A stretch of DNA of 64,000 bases from Ilumatobacteraceae bacterium (GTDB lineage Bacteria; Actinomycetota; Acidimicrobiia; Acidimicrobiales; Ilumatobacteraceae): NCBI GenBank assembly GCA_025463305.1, contig JAOBWK010000059.1, positions 61,111 to 125,110 of the forward strand, written 5' to 3'. Under the pieces are notes generated by a model. It was given only the letters and a program-made list of their open reading frames with translations. It made no database searches and had not been told where the DNA came from. Below are positions 1-9,018 of this stretch, piece by piece; position 1 is the stretch's first letter, and each line of letters starts with the position of its first letter. The translations under genes were made by a program, and so were the position numbers.

Positions 1-6
1 CCACCG

Positions 7-687
7 TCAGCCTTCGATCGCGGCCAGCAGCTCGACGGACGATGCGACCGCGCCGAACACGCCGCCCTGCATGGTGACCATCGCCAGCGCCGCGGCATGG
101 TTCGCCGGATCGGTGGCGCCCGTGCAGTCGCTGAGGATGAGGCACTCGTAACCGCGGTCGTTGGCCTCGCGCATCGTGGTGTGCACGCAGACGTCGGTGG
201 TGATGCCGGTGAACACGATGTGGGTGACCTGGTGGTTGCGCAGCAGCAGGTCGAGGTCCGTCGCGTAGAACGCCCCCTTGCCGGGCTTGTCGACGATGAG
301 CTCGCCATCGATCGGCGCGACCTCGGGGACGATGTTCCAGCCGGGCTCGCCGCGCACCAGGATCCGTCCACACGGCCCCGCGTCGCCGATGCCGGCGCCG
401 ATGTTCTTGGATCGCCACAGCTTGTTCGGCGGGCAGTCGGACAGGTCGGGACGGTGACCCTCGCGGGTGTGGATCACCAGCCATCCGGCGGCCCGCACCG
501 CAGCCAGCACCTTCGCCGTCGGCTCGAGCCCGGCACGCGTGAGGTTGAGGTCGTAGCCCATGGTGTCGACGTAGCCGCCGGGGCCGCAGAAGTCGACCTG
601 CCAGTCGATGCAGATCAATGCGGTGTGGGCGGGATCGATCGAGCCGTCGTACGGCCAGGCGTACGGGATGGATGCAACGGTGGTCAC
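7..687 (-). CDS. Isochorismatase-family cysteine hydrolase (ureide/biuret-type amidohydrolase)
   Basis: A 226-residue isochorismatase-fold amidohydrolase, probably cytosolic. The family triad is visible: Asp28 in the ICIDWQVDF strand, Lys134 in [12 protein letters not shown] and Cys167 in TTDVCVHTT. The Lys region resembles RutB (ureidoacrylate hydrolase) and biuret hydrolase, so a carbamoyl or ureido substrate is likely, but the exact substrate is inferred. It is the last gene of an operon with a BmpA-type ABC importer and overlaps the preceding gene by four bases (ATGA), so the two are translationally coupled. Alternatives are another N-carbamoyl amide hydrolase or a nicotinamidase-like enzyme. 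Confidence 0.85.
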   Translation of the reverse strand: MTTVASIPYAWPYDGSIDPAHTALICIDWQVDFCGPGGYVDTMGYDLNLTRAGLEPTAKVLAAVRAAGWLVIHTREGHRPDLSDCPPNKLWRSKNIGAGIGDAGPCGRILVRGEPGWNIVPEVAPIDGELIVDKPGKGAFYATDLDLLLRNHQVTHIVFTGITTDVCVHTTMREANDRGYECLILSDCTGATDPANHAAALAMVTMQGGVFGAVASSVELLAAIEG

Positions 688-1316
688 GCGTTCGTCTCCG
701 TGTCAGTGGGATCGAGCGGGAGTCGCTCGAGGAGTTGGGTGAGGTTGGCAACGGTGCCGAGCGCACCGAAGATGCCGCCCGACATCGTCAGGCTGTGATG
801 GGCCCGCCCGCCGAGCTCGATGCTCAGCGGCGCGCAGCCGTCCGTGAGGACGAGGCACTCGTGGCCCTGGTCGTTGAGGCTCCGCACCGTGGAGTCCACG
901 GTGATCTCGCTGGCGTACCCGGCGAGGATCACGTTCGTGGTGCCGCCGCGGCGCAGCGCCTGGTCGAGATCGGAGCCGAAGCATCCATCCCAACCGGCGC
1001 TGTCGACGACCTCGTCGTCGTCGGGCACCTCGAACGCGAGTTGCCAGCCCGGAGAGCTCCGGACCGGCAGCGAACCGGTCGGTCGCGCCGTCCCATCGCG
1101 ACCACCGTGACGGATCCAGAAGACCCGTCCACCGCGGGACCGGACCAGCTCGCCGACCTGACGCAACCGCTCGGCCACCTCCTCCGACCCGCACGACCCG
1201 TCGACCAGCACGCCCTGTGCCCCACAGATGAGGAGCGCGAGGTGTGGGCCGACGAGGCAGCCGTCATACGGCCACGGGTACGGGTTGGAGTCGGTGACGT
1301 GTGCGGGATGCGACAT
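684..1316 (-). CDS. Isochorismatase-fold protein lacking the catalytic triad
   Basis: A 210-residue paralogue of the downstream hydrolase. Both share a YxWPYDG start, a DLD helix and a MxGGxFG ending. When the two are aligned, the catalytic Asp becomes Gly32, Lys becomes Ser106 and Cys becomes Thr139, so hydrolysis by the family mechanism is not expected. The reading frame is intact and the gene sits between the ABC lipoprotein gene and the active paralogue with a four-base overlap, which argues that it is expressed. A regulatory or heteromeric partner role for the active enzyme is my inference. Confidence 0.8.
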   Translation of the reverse strand: MSHPAHVTDSNPYPWPYDGCLVGPHLALLICGAQGVLVDGSCGSEEVAERLRQVGELVRSRGGRVFWIRHGGRDGTARPTGSLPVRSSPGWQLAFEVPDDDEVVDSAGWDGCFGSDLDQALRRGGTTNVILAGYASEITVDSTVRSLNDQGHECLVLTDGCAPLSIELGGRAHHSLTMSGGIFGALGTVANLTQLLERLPLDPTDTETNA

Positions 1317-1345
1317 GGTGAGCGAGTGGTCCGGTGTCCCGACGA

Positions 1346-2545
1346 TCAGCTGGCCGGGATGTCGCCGACGACACCCTGCACGAAGACCGTGTTCTTGGCC
1401 TCGATCTCGGCGTACGTCGGGATGTCACCGGCGGGGAAGATGGTGGAGCCGTCCTGGGCGAGCACCGGCCCGGCGAACGGTGACCCGGTCGTCGAGATCA
1501 GCTTCAGCTGATCGGCGATGAGCTTCTTGGTGTCATCGGTGACGCTCGGCCCGAACTTCGACTCGACGAACGGGTTGGCGCCGTCCTTGTAGCCGACCCG
1601 GTAGTTGGCGTTGTAGATCGAGCCCGTGAACTTGCCGGCGATGGTGGTGTCGACGATCTTGTTGTAGAGGTCGCCCCACGCCCACTCCGAGCCGGTGATC
1701 CAACCCTTCGGCGCCAGCGAGGACGCATCGGCGTGGTAGCCGACGACCATCTTGCCGGCCGCCTCGGCCGCCTTGGTGATGGTGGCCGTGCAGTCCTGGT
1801 GCTGGGTGATCACGTCGACGCCCTGGGCGAAGAGGCTGGACGCGGCCTGGGCCTGCTTGGCCGGGTCGCACCAGTTGGAGGTGTTGACCACGTAGGTCTC
1901 GGCCTTCGGGTTGACCATCTTCGCGCCGAGCTCGAAGGCGTTGATGTTGGCGATCGTCTGCGGGATCGGGAAGGCGTAGACGTAGCCGAGCTTGTTCGTC
2001 TTGGTGGCCTTGCCGGCAGCGATGCCGGCGAGGAACACGGGCTCGTACACCGTGCCGAAGTAGGTGCCGACGTTCGGGGCGATCGTGCCCTGGATGACGT
2101 TGCCCTGCTGGACGATGGCGACCTCGGGATGCTCGGCGGCGACCTTCAGCGCCGGGTCGAGGTGACCGTACGACGTGGCGAAGATGATGGTGGCGCCGTC
2201 GGAGATCATCTTCTCCATGACGCGGGTGGCGTTGTCGTCCTCGGGCACGTTCTCGGCGGTGAGCACCTTGATGTTCGGATGCGCCTTGGCGACCGCCTGG
2301 CTGCCCTCGTAGGCCGCCTGGTTGTAGCCGAAGTCGTCCTTCGGGCCGACGAAGATGAAGCCGATGGTGGTGGCGCCCTTGCCGGGTGCGGCACCGGTGG
2401 CCGGCGCCGCCGTGCTGGCGCCGGTGGCGGTCGACGCGGCGGTCGTGGCTTTGGTCGTGGCCGCGCTGTCCGATGAGTTCGAACCACACGCAGTCATCAG
2501 GGTGGCAGTGGCTGCTGCGAGCGCAGCCCAGCGTCGGATGTTCAC
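1346..2545 (-). CDS. BmpA/Med-family ABC transporter substrate-binding lipoprotein
   Basis: A 399-residue extracytoplasmic binding protein of the BmpA (PnrA-like, purine nucleoside) family. I start it at a GTG preceded by AGAGGA about seven bases upstream; the longer open frame upstream has no support. The signal peptide ends in a lipobox (LMTAC, Cys20), followed by a Ser/Thr/Ala-rich linker and then the binding domain with the family segments GYVYAFPIP and GWITGSEWAWGDLY. The two permeases and the ATPase of the same importer lie directly upstream and the hydrolases downstream, so the ligand is probably a nucleoside or a related nitrogen compound. Confidence 0.88.
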   Translation of the reverse strand: MNIRRWAALAAATATLMTACGSNSSDSAATTKATTAASTATGASTAAPATGAAPGKGATTIGFIFVGPKDDFGYNQAAYEGSQAVAKAHPNIKVLTAENVPEDDNATRVMEKMISDGATIIFATSYGHLDPALKVAAEHPEVAIVQQGNVIQGTIAPNVGTYFGTVYEPVFLAGIAAGKATKTNKLGYVYAFPIPQTIANINAFELGAKMVNPKAETYVVNTSNWCDPAKQAQAASSLFAQGVDVITQHQDCTATITKAAEAAGKMVVGYHADASSLAPKGWITGSEWAWGDLYNKIVDTTIAGKFTGSIYNANYRVGYKDGANPFVESKFGPSVTDDTKKLIADQLKLISTTGSPFAGPVLAQDGSTIFPAGDIPTYAEIEAKNTVFVQGVVGDIPAS

Positions 2546-2607
2546 GATGTTCCTCTGTTTCTGTTTGTTGCTTGGGGGATGGTGCGGGTCGACGCGGTCG
2601 GGCTGGA

Positions 2608-3525
2608 TCAGCCGACGGTCGACGCCTCGAACACCTTCGAGAGCCCCTCGGGGACCTCGGCGGCTCGTCGCCGGCCGAGCACGATCAGCACGAGGATCGT
2701 GACGACGTACGGCAGGGAGTCGAGTGCGAACTGGTTGAAGTTGTTGCCGCGGGCCTGCAGCGCCGGCGACAGGGCGAGCGCTGCGCCGAACAGGTAGGCG
2801 CCGGCGGCGACCTTGAACGGCTGGCGGGCGGCGAACATGACGACGGCGACGGCGACGAAGCCACGTCCCTGGGTCATGTTCTCGAACCACGAGTTGGCGT
2901 AGGCGATGGAGAGGTGGGCGCCGCCGATGCCGGCGAACATCCCGCCGACGACGACCGCTGCGTACTGGATCGGCTTGACCCGGTGGCCGTGCGCGGTGAG
3001 CACCTCGCTGCGCTCGCCGGCCGCGCGGAGCAGGACACCCCACCGGCTGCGGAACACGAACCACCAGCTCACCGGCACGATCACGTACGAGAGGTAGACG
3101 AGCGGATCCTGCTTGAACGCGATGCCACCGAGGAAGGGGATCTTGCTGAGCACGGGCACCGACACGGTCTGGAACGTCGGCGCGAGCGCCTGCACGTAGT
3201 CGACACCGAACAGCGAGGTGAGGCCGAGGCCGAGGAACAGCACGACGAGCCCGGTGGCGAGCTGGTTGGTGCCCCGGCTGAGGACGAAGTAGGCGTGCAC
3301 GAGCGCGAGCAGCCCGCCCGCGACGGCGGCCGCGAGCGCGCCGAGCCAGGGATGTCCGGACTCGGCCGAGATCGCGTAGGCCGCCAGCGCGCCGCACAAC
3401 ATCGAGCCCTCGGTGCCGAGGTTGACGACGCCGGCGCGCTCGGATGCGGACTCGCCGAGCGCGGCGAACTCGATCGACGTGCCGCCGCGGATGCCGCCGG
3501 TGAGGACCTCCGTGAGCAGGCTCAT
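2608..3525 (-). CDS. ABC transporter permease, second subunit (BmpA-linked importer)
   Basis: A 305-residue hydrophobic permease of the branched-chain/nucleoside type (BPD_transp_2). The sequence GESASERAGVVNLGTEGSMLCGA near residues 20-45 is the usual N-terminal signature, written here as family hallmarks NLGTEG and GALAAY. The ATG overlaps the stop of the upstream permease gene by four bases (ATGA). About eight membrane segments are suggested by hydrophobicity. It pairs with the 3522-4598 permease as the membrane channel of the importer. Confidence 0.88.
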   Translation of the reverse strand: MSLLTEVLTGGIRGGTSIEFAALGESASERAGVVNLGTEGSMLCGALAAYAISAESGHPWLGALAAAVAGGLLALVHAYFVLSRGTNQLATGLVVLFLGLGLTSLFGVDYVQALAPTFQTVSVPVLSKIPFLGGIAFKQDPLVYLSYVIVPVSWWFVFRSRWGVLLRAAGERSEVLTAHGHRVKPIQYAAVVVGGMFAGIGGAHLSIAYANSWFENMTQGRGFVAVAVVMFAARQPFKVAAGAYLFGAALALSPALQARGNNFNQFALDSLPYVVTILVLIVLGRRRAAEVPEGLSKVFEASTVG

Positions 3526-4598
3526 GCCGCGGCCTTCTTGCGTCCGAAGCCGAACACCATCAGCAGCGTCACGGCCATCAGCACGTTGACGCTCGCGGCC
3601 GGCAGCTTGCTGTCGATCTGCAGGCTGTCGCCGCCGATGACGATCGCCGACAGCAGCACGGCCGAGAGCACGACGTAGCCGGGGCGGTGCCGTCCGAGCC
3701 ACGAGGCGAGGAAGCCGATGTAGCCGTAGCCGGCGATGAAGCCCGAGCGCAGCTTGAACTCGGCACCCGCGAGCTGGGTGAGGCCACCGATGCCGGCGAG
3801 CGCACCACCGACGGCCATCGCCGAGATCAGCAGCGCACCCACCTTCAGACCGGAGCGCCGGGCGGCCTCGGCGTTGCCACCGACGACCCGGAGCCGGAAG
3901 CCCCACGACGTGAGTGCGAACAGCAGGCCGATGATCACCGCGGCGCCGATGGCGAGCAGGATCCCGTCGTGCACCCGGCCGAAGAGCAGCGGCAGCCGCT
4001 CGGCGACCGGCAGCGCCTTGGTGGCCGGCTGCCCGGAGCCATGGCGGTCCTTCCACCGGTCGTAGATCAGGAAGTACATCGCGTCGAGGGCGATGTAGTT
4101 GAGCAACAGCGTCGTGACCGATTCGCTGATCCCCACGAACTGGCGCAGGACCGCGGCGAGGCCGGCCCAGAGCGCACCGAGGGCGGCGGCGCCGAGGATC
4201 ATCAGCAGCAGGGTGACCTTCCCGGGCAGGCTGCCGCCGATGAGGAGCGAGACGCCGAACGCACCGATGCCGCCCATCAGCATCTGACCCTCGCCACCGA
4301 CGTTGATCAGTCCCGCGCGTGCCGGCACCGAGACGGCGAGCGCGGCGAGGATGATCGGCGTGGCGCGGACCAGGATGTCGCCGACCGAGTCCCAGCTGTG
4401 GAACGTGGACGAGAGCATGTCGTGGTAGGCGGTGAACGGGTTCGCACCCTTCATCCACATCACGACGCCGAAGACGATCAGCGCACCGACGATGGCGAGC
4501 GCGATGCGCGTCGCACCCGACGCACGGTCGAAGAACGCTCCGAGGCCACCGGACTCATCGTCGGGGCTGGCGGTTTCGGGTTGGACGACGGCGGTCAT
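3522..4598 (-). CDS. ABC transporter permease, first subunit (BmpA-linked importer)
   Basis: A 358-residue inner-membrane permease of the same importer. It has a charged cytoplasmic N-terminus of about 30 residues, then hydrophobic segments and the family motif [15 protein letters not shown] near residues 94-108. It overlaps the ATPase gene upstream and the second permease downstream by four bases each, so ATPase, permease and permease are translationally coupled. This is the order found in YufO-YufP-YufQ and rbs-like nucleoside importers. Confidence 0.88.
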   Translation of the reverse strand: MTAVVQPETASPDDESGGLGAFFDRASGATRIALAIVGALIVFGVVMWMKGANPFTAYHDMLSSTFHSWDSVGDILVRATPIILAALAVSVPARAGLINVGGEGQMLMGGIGAFGVSLLIGGSLPGKVTLLLMILGAAALGALWAGLAAVLRQFVGISESVTTLLLNYIALDAMYFLIYDRWKDRHGSGQPATKALPVAERLPLLFGRVHDGILLAIGAAVIIGLLFALTSWGFRLRVVGGNAEAARRSGLKVGALLISAMAVGGALAGIGGLTQLAGAEFKLRSGFIAGYGYIGFLASWLGRHRPGYVVLSAVLLSAIVIGGDSLQIDSKLPAASVNVLMAVTLLMVFGFGRKKAAA

Positions 4599-6142
4599 GC
4601 CGCACCCGCTTCCGGCATCGCCTCGGCCACTGCGTGGTCGTCGGCGCCGAGCATCATCCGTCCGACGGTGTAGCGATCGGTGGTCCGCGGATCGACGATG
4701 CCGACGATGCGGCCGCCGTGCATGACGGCGATGCGATCGGACATCTCGAACAGCTCGTCGAGGTCCTCGCTGATCAGCAGCACGCCCGCTCCGCCGAGGC
4801 GTCGTTCGAGCAGCAGCTCCCGGGTCCTGCGCGTGGTGGCGATGTCGAGGCCGCGACTCGGATAGGCGGCGACGACCAGCTTCGCATCACCGGCGATGGC
4901 CCGCACGAGCATGACGCGCTGGATGTTGCCGCCCGAGAGCGATGCGAGCGAACGTTCGCCGTCGGCGCCGCGGAGCTGGCTGGCCTCGTTGCGACGGCGG
5001 TAGCGGTCGCGCACCTTGCCCCAGTCGATGCCGAGGCCCTTGCGCACCTCGCGCAGCACGTCGAGCCCGACATGGTGGTGGACGCTCAGCCCTGGCACCA
5101 CGGCGTCACGCACCGGATCCTCCGGCACACCGACGACACCGGACGCGATCACGCCGGCGGGCGACGACCGGGTGTGCGTGGTCCCGGCGATGACGAGCGT
5201 GCCCGAGGTCGGCGCACGCAGGCCCATCGCCACCTCGTAGAGCTCGAGCTGGCCGTTGCCGGCAACGCCGGCAACGCCGACCAGTTCGCCGGAGCGGACC
5301 TCGAGATCGATGTCGTCGAGCAGCACACCTCGGCGCGTGTCGCGCAGACCGACGCCGCGCATCGAGAGCGCCGCGCCGGAGCCGTCGGGCGTTCCGGGAC
5401 GCTCGGCCGGCAGTGCGGCAACGCTGCGACCGACCATCGCCTCGATCAGCTGCGCATCGTCCATGTCGCCCGGTCGGGCGGCGCCGACGATGAGCTTGCC
5501 GCCGCGCAGCACCGTCAACCGATCGGCGATGGCTCGCGACTCGGCGAGCTTGTGGGTGATGATCGCCACGGAGAGGCCCTCGGCCTTCAGCGCGTTGAGG
5601 CCGACGAACAGCTGATCCACTTCCTGCGGCGCCAGCACGCTGGTCGGCTCGTCGAGGATCACCAGGCGTGAGCCGGCGAGCAGCACCTTGAGGATCTCGA
5701 CCCGCTGTCGCTCGCCGATGGACAGGTCGCGGACGGTGGCGCCCGGCTTGACGGCCAGACCGTACTGCTCGGCCGCCTCGTCGATCCGGCGGGTGAGGCC
5801 GCGACGATCGAGACGGAGCCCGGACAGCGGCAGGGCGAGCGCGATGTTCTCCACGACGGTGAGCGCCGGCACCAGGCGGAGGTCCTGGAACACCATGCCG
5901 ATGCCGTGCTGGCGGGCGACCGACGGCGACGTCAGCGCGACCGGCGTGCCGTCGATCGAGATCGTGCCCTCCTCGGCCTGGTACAGGCCGTACAGCACCT
6001 TCATCAGCGTCGACTTGCCGGCGCCGTTCTCGCCGAGGATCGCGTGCACCTCGCCGTGTTCGATCGTCAGATCGACGTTGTCGTTGGCCACCAGCGAGCC
6101 GAACCGCTTGGTGATGCCGCGGGCCTCGAGCAGCGCCGTCAT
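4595..6142 (-). CDS. ABC transporter ATP-binding protein with two nucleotide-binding domains
   Basis: A 515-residue tandem ATPase of the RbsA/YufO type that powers the BmpA-linked importer. Domain 1 has Walker [10 protein letters not shown] (residues 37-45), signature LSIGERQR and Walker [10 protein letters not shown]. Domain 2 (about 265-500) has signature LSGGNIQR but a degenerate Walker B ([12 protein letters not shown]), as is usual in this family, where one site is catalytically weak. The ATG overlaps the regulator stop codon (ATGA), so it is co-transcribed with the GntR gene. Confidence 0.9.
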   Translation of the reverse strand: MTALLEARGITKRFGSLVANDNVDLTIEHGEVHAILGENGAGKSTLMKVLYGLYQAEEGTISIDGTPVALTSPSVARQHGIGMVFQDLRLVPALTVVENIALALPLSGLRLDRRGLTRRIDEAAEQYGLAVKPGATVRDLSIGERQRVEILKVLLAGSRLVILDEPTSVLAPQEVDQLFVGLNALKAEGLSVAIITHKLAESRAIADRLTVLRGGKLIVGAARPGDMDDAQLIEAMVGRSVAALPAERPGTPDGSGAALSMRGVGLRDTRRGVLLDDIDLEVRSGELVGVAGVAGNGQLELYEVAMGLRAPTSGTLVIAGTTHTRSSPAGVIASGVVGVPEDPVRDAVVPGLSVHHHVGLDVLREVRKGLGIDWGKVRDRYRRRNEASQLRGADGERSLASLSGGNIQRVMLVRAIAGDAKLVVAAYPSRGLDIATTRRTRELLLERRLGGAGVLLISEDLDELFEMSDRIAVMHGGRIVGIVDPRTTDRYTVGRMMLGADDHAVAEAMPEAGAA

Positions 6143-6936
6143 GTCGGCTTCCCACCCGTGAGCATGCGGACGATGGCGCCGCGGACGCGCTCTTCGACGA
6201 CGGCCATCGAGTCACCGAGGTGCTGGGTGAACGCCGCCTCGGCACCGACGATGTCGCCGACGAGCACGAGCTCGACGAGGTTGAGGTGCTCGGCGATCGT
6301 GGCCTCGATGCGCTGGTGGATGAGGAAGTCGTGCATCCGCACGAGGCGGATCCGCTCGTTGATCTGGCGCAGCACGTCGACGGCGACGTCGTTGCCGGCG
6401 GCGGTGGCGAGGGCGACGTGGAACGACTCGTCGAGGAGCACGAAGTTCGGGTCGGGCGCCGGCAGCGGATCGACGGACATCTGCCGCCACTGGTCGCGCA
6501 GCGGCTCGATGATCGCCGGGTCGTGGCGGGTGCCGATCCGGCCCGGCCGCTGCAGCGCCTGCAGCTCGAGCCCGGCGCGCACCTCGTACAGGTGGCGCAT
6601 CACCGTGACGTCGGGGACGATCGGCTGGTAGCCGCCGTCGGGGTGCGACCCGACGAGGCCCTCTGCCTGAAGGCGCTTCAGCGCCTCGCGGATCGGGGTG
6701 CGCGAGACGCCGATCATCGCAGCCAACCGCTCCTCACCGAGGCGCTGGTTGATCGGGAACTCGCCCATCAGCACCCGCGTCTTCAGGCCGCGGTAGGCCT
6801 GGTCGCCACGCGTGCCCGGGCTGTCGGCCGCGGCCGTGTCGGGCACGCGGCTGGTCACCCGGCGCGGGATGCGGCTGGCGTCACGGTCGGTGCCCCGGCC
6901 GATGTTCTTGGCGGTCTGGAAGCGGGCGGTTCCCAT
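6139..6936 (-). CDS. GntR-family transcriptional regulator, FCD domain
   Basis: A 265-residue regulator that starts the minus-strand transport and hydrolysis operon. After a basic 40-residue N-terminal extension there is a winged helix (about 50-110) with the recognition segment [16 protein letters not shown], then an all-helical FCD ligand domain (about 120-250) with conserved Asp/His positions typical of metal-dependent effector binding. A TACGTT -10 element lies six bases upstream of the ATG, suggesting a leaderless mRNA, and a VanR-type palindrome lies 43 bases upstream. Autoregulation in response to the imported ligand is inferred. Confidence 0.88.
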   Translation of the reverse strand: MGTARFQTAKNIGRGTDRDASRIPRRVTSRVPDTAAADSPGTRGDQAYRGLKTRVLMGEFPINQRLGEERLAAMIGVSRTPIREALKRLQAEGLVGSHPDGGYQPIVPDVTVMRHLYEVRAGLELQALQRPGRIGTRHDPAIIEPLRDQWRQMSVDPLPAPDPNFVLLDESFHVALATAAGNDVAVDVLRQINERIRLVRMHDFLIHQRIEATIAEHLNLVELVLVGDIVGAEAAFTQHLGDSMAVVEERVRGAIVRMLTGGKPT

Positions 6937-6942
6937 GGCGTC

Positions 6943-6948
6943 AACGTA
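6943..6948 (-). promoter_or_regulatory. -10 element of the GntR operon
   Basis: TACGTT on the minus strand ends six bases before the ATG at 6936, matching the leaderless spacing seen at other genes in this window. Confidence 0.55.
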
Positions 6949-6978
6949 GGCACCGAATGTTTCGAGGGTGTGTACAGA

Positions 6979-6990
6979 GCTGTATACAGC
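6979..6990. promoter_or_regulatory. Perfect palindrome, probable GntR/FCD operator
   Basis: GCTGTATACAGC is a perfect 12-bp palindrome with the TGTATACA core typical of VanR-type FCD regulators. A related half-site (TGTACA) lies at 6971-6976. It stands just upstream of the -10 element of the GntR gene, so autoregulation of the whole operon is the simplest reading. Confidence 0.6.
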
Positions 6991-7050
6991 CTGTTACGGG
7001 TAGGTGCGGATGCCCGGCGTCACGTCCGGGCGCGAGAATCAGCACGAAAC

Positions 7051-7111
7051 CAGGCCCGAGGATCAGGCCCCAGGATGAGGCCCCAGGATCAGGCCCGGAT
7101 CAGGCCCGGAT
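7051..7111. repeat. Short tandem repeat, five units of 11-13 bp
   Basis: Units begin at 7051, 7064, 7077, 7090 and 7101. The first three are 13 bp (consensus CAGGCCCCAGGAT with single changes) and the last two are identical 11-bp units (CAGGCCCGGAT). The last units run into the 3' end and stop codon of the gene ending at 7100. Confidence 0.85.
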
Positions 7112-7468
7112 GACGGACACGTGGGCGCGGATGATCCGCCAGCCCTCGGGGCGCTTCACCCACGTCTGCGACTGCCGGCCGACGAACGGCTCGTCACCGT
7201 TGACGAACGTGATGTCCGTGGCGACGACACCCGGCGCGATCGAGAGCACGCGGCGGGTGACGATGCGTCGCAGCGGGCTGACCGGCGTCGCCGCCGCTCG
7301 CCAGGCGACCAGTTCGTCGGAGCCGAACTGCATGTCGGCGATCCCGAACCGCAGCACGTCGGCGCCGTCGACGAACACCGCGTTCATCGCGTCGAGGTCG
7401 TTGCGCACGAGCGCCGCCTCGTAGGCGTCGAACAGCTCGCCGACCTCGCGCTCGTCGTCGTTGCCCAT
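7100..7468 (-). CDS. AtzH/HpxZ-like (DUF3225) NTF2-fold protein
   Basis: A 122-residue NTF2-fold protein. The features FDAYEAALVRNDLDAMNAVF, TDITF, GRQSQTW and a GWRI(I)xAHVS ending fit the AtzH/HpxZ group found with ureide, oxalurate and cyanurate catabolic genes. Lying next to the ureide-type hydrolase operon, it may act on or shield a carboxylated urea intermediate, which is an inference. A TACCGT -10 element six bases before the ATG indicates its own leaderless transcript. The C-terminus runs into a short tandem repeat. Confidence 0.7.
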   Translation of the reverse strand: MGNDDEREVGELFDAYEAALVRNDLDAMNAVFVDGADVLRFGIADMQFGSDELVAWRAAATPVSPLRRIVTRRVLSIAPGVVATDITFVNGDEPFVGRQSQTWVKRPEGWRIIRAHVSVIRA

Positions 7469-7474
7469 GGCCGC

Positions 7475-7480
7475 ACGGTA
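7475..7480 (-). promoter_or_regulatory. -10 element of the AtzH-like gene
   Basis: TACCGT on the minus strand ends six bases before the ATG at 7468. Confidence 0.5.
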
Positions 7481-7493
7481 GCCGGGGGTCCGA

Positions 7494-7859
7494 TCAGCGC
7501 GCGCAGGCGACGCATCGGGTGGCGGCGGGGAGGGCGAGCAAGCGCTCGATGCCGATGAAGCCGGCGCAGTGCTCGCACACGCCGAAGGCCGGATCCTCGA
7601 TCCGGTCGACGGTGATCCGCAGCGCCTCGCGGTCGGCCTCGGCCTGGCGGAGCAGCGCGGTGACCTGGGCGCGCTCGAACGCGACGGTGGCGCCCTCCGG
7701 ATCGTGCTCGTCGTCGGTGCTGGTGAGCTCGGCGGCCGCGACGATGTCGTCGAAGCTGCGGGTCAGCGACGCGATCTGCTCGTCGAGGCGGATCAGCTCC
7801 TCGAGCACGTGCGTGCGCAGCGCGCGTCGGTTGCGGCTCGTCATCGTCGGCAGGGGCAT
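7494..7859 (-). CDS. TraR/DksA-type zinc finger protein
   Basis: A 121-residue protein with a helical, acidic N-terminal half (a probable coiled coil, residues 10-80) and a C-terminal four-cysteine finger (CEHC and CVAC) typical of the DksA/TraR family, whose members bind RNA polymerase in the secondary channel. Two in-frame ATGs (7859 and 7844) are possible; neither has a clear ribosome binding site, and I took the longer one. The length matches short actinobacterial DksA-like proteins. Target and role are not evident from the context. Confidence 0.8.
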   Translation of the reverse strand: MPLPTMTSRNRRALRTHVLEELIRLDEQIASLTRSFDDIVAAAELTSTDDEHDPEGATVAFERAQVTALLRQAEADREALRITVDRIEDPAFGVCEHCAGFIGIERLLALPAATRCVACAR

Positions 7860-7965
7860 GCCAGCAGGATGCCACGGTTCGTCGGCGTCGACGCCGAGCC
7901 GCGAGCCTCGTGACGTCGGTGGGGACCGACACCGACGTTCGAGGTCGACACGAGATGGGGATCGC

Positions 7966-9018
7966 ATGCGCGCATGGCAGGTGACGAAGCACGGCCGCCC
8001 GAGCGAGGCGTTGGCCCTGGTCGACGTCGAGGCGCCCGAGCCTGGCCCCGGTGAGGTCGTGGTGCAGGCGACAGCGAGCGTGTGCAACTACAACGAGGTC
8101 GACGGCTGCCACGGCCGCTACCTGACGATCAACCCGCCGCTCCCGTACACGCTCGGCATGGAGTGCGTCGGCACGGTGGTCGCCGCGGGCGCGGGCGCCG
8201 AGGCGTGGATCGGGCGGCGAGTCACGGCGAGCGGCCGGGGTGCGACGGGCGCGCACGCCGAAACGGTGGTGTGTTCCGGGTCGATGACGTTCGATGCGCC
8301 GCCACAGCTGACCGACGTGGAGGCTGCCGCGTTCTTTTACCCGTTCCACCTCGCCTACCTCGGCCTCCACGAGCGGGGCCGGATCCAGGCCGGCGAGACC
8401 GTCCTGGTGCACGCCGCTGCCGGCGGTGTGGGCTCCGCCGCGGTGCAGCTGGCCGTCGCCGCCGGTGCACGCGTGATCGCGACGGCCGGCGGCGCAGACA
8501 AGCTGCAGCTTGCGAAGGACCTCGGCGCGCACATCACCGTCGACTACCGCGAGGCCGACTTCGCGACAGCGGTGCTCGACGCCACCGACGGGCTCGGCGT
8601 GGACGCATGCTTCGACGGAGTCGGGGGTGAGGTGATGATGCAGTCGTTGCGCTGCCTCGGGCGTGGAGGCCGCCACCTCGTCGTCGGCTTCGCCAGTGGC
8701 ATCGAGGCCGAGGAGGTGCCGATGGTGTCGGGCCGCTTCCTGTGCTTCGGCAACTTCGACATCCGCGGCGTGATCCTCGCCTACACCGACTACGACGTGC
8801 GCCTGCTCAACAGCGCGCCGCTGCCGAGCTCCGTGCCGCGTTTCAACCCGCCGCCGGCATCGCTCGGGCAGGCGATCCAGAGCCGCCTGCTGGAGCTGCT
8901 CGACGCCGGACAGATCCGTCCGATCGTCGGCGCGACCGTCCCGTTCGAGCGACTGCCCCAGGCGTTGGAGGACATGGAGTCGCGCTCGACGATCGGGCGC
9001 GTCGTCGTCACCCGGTGA
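7966..9018 (+). CDS. Zinc-independent quinone oxidoreductase (MDR superfamily)
   Basis: A 350-residue NADPH-dependent quinone or enone reductase of the medium-chain dehydrogenase superfamily. It has an N-terminal GroES-like domain, a Rossmann segment AAAGGVGSAAVQLA near residues 145-160 and a C-terminal PFERLPQALEDMES signature. The catalytic-zinc cysteines of alcohol dehydrogenases are absent. The ATG follows a GGGG stretch. The 3' end overlaps the convergent TetR gene by 11 bases. The substrate is unknown. Confidence 0.85.
   Translation: MRAWQVTKHGRPSEALALVDVEAPEPGPGEVVVQATASVCNYNEVDGCHGRYLTINPPLPYTLGMECVGTVVAAGAGAEAWIGRRVTASGRGATGAHAETVVCSGSMTFDAPPQLTDVEAAAFFYPFHLAYLGLHERGRIQAGETVLVHAAAGGVGSAAVQLAVAAGARVIATAGGADKLQLAKDLGAHITVDYREADFATAVLDATDGLGVDACFDGVGGEVMMQSLRCLGRGGRHLVVGFASGIEAEEVPMVSGRFLCFGNFDIRGVILAYTDYDVRLLNSAPLPSSVPRFNPPPASLGQAIQSRLLELLDAGQIRPIVGATVPFERLPQALEDMESRSTIGRVVVTR

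Noticed and set aside
2546..3397. Long upstream extension of the BmpA-like lipoprotein (683 residues in all)
   Set aside because: The extra part is Arg-rich antisense-type sequence from the permease region; the signal peptide, lipobox and ribosome binding site all mark the GTG at 2545.
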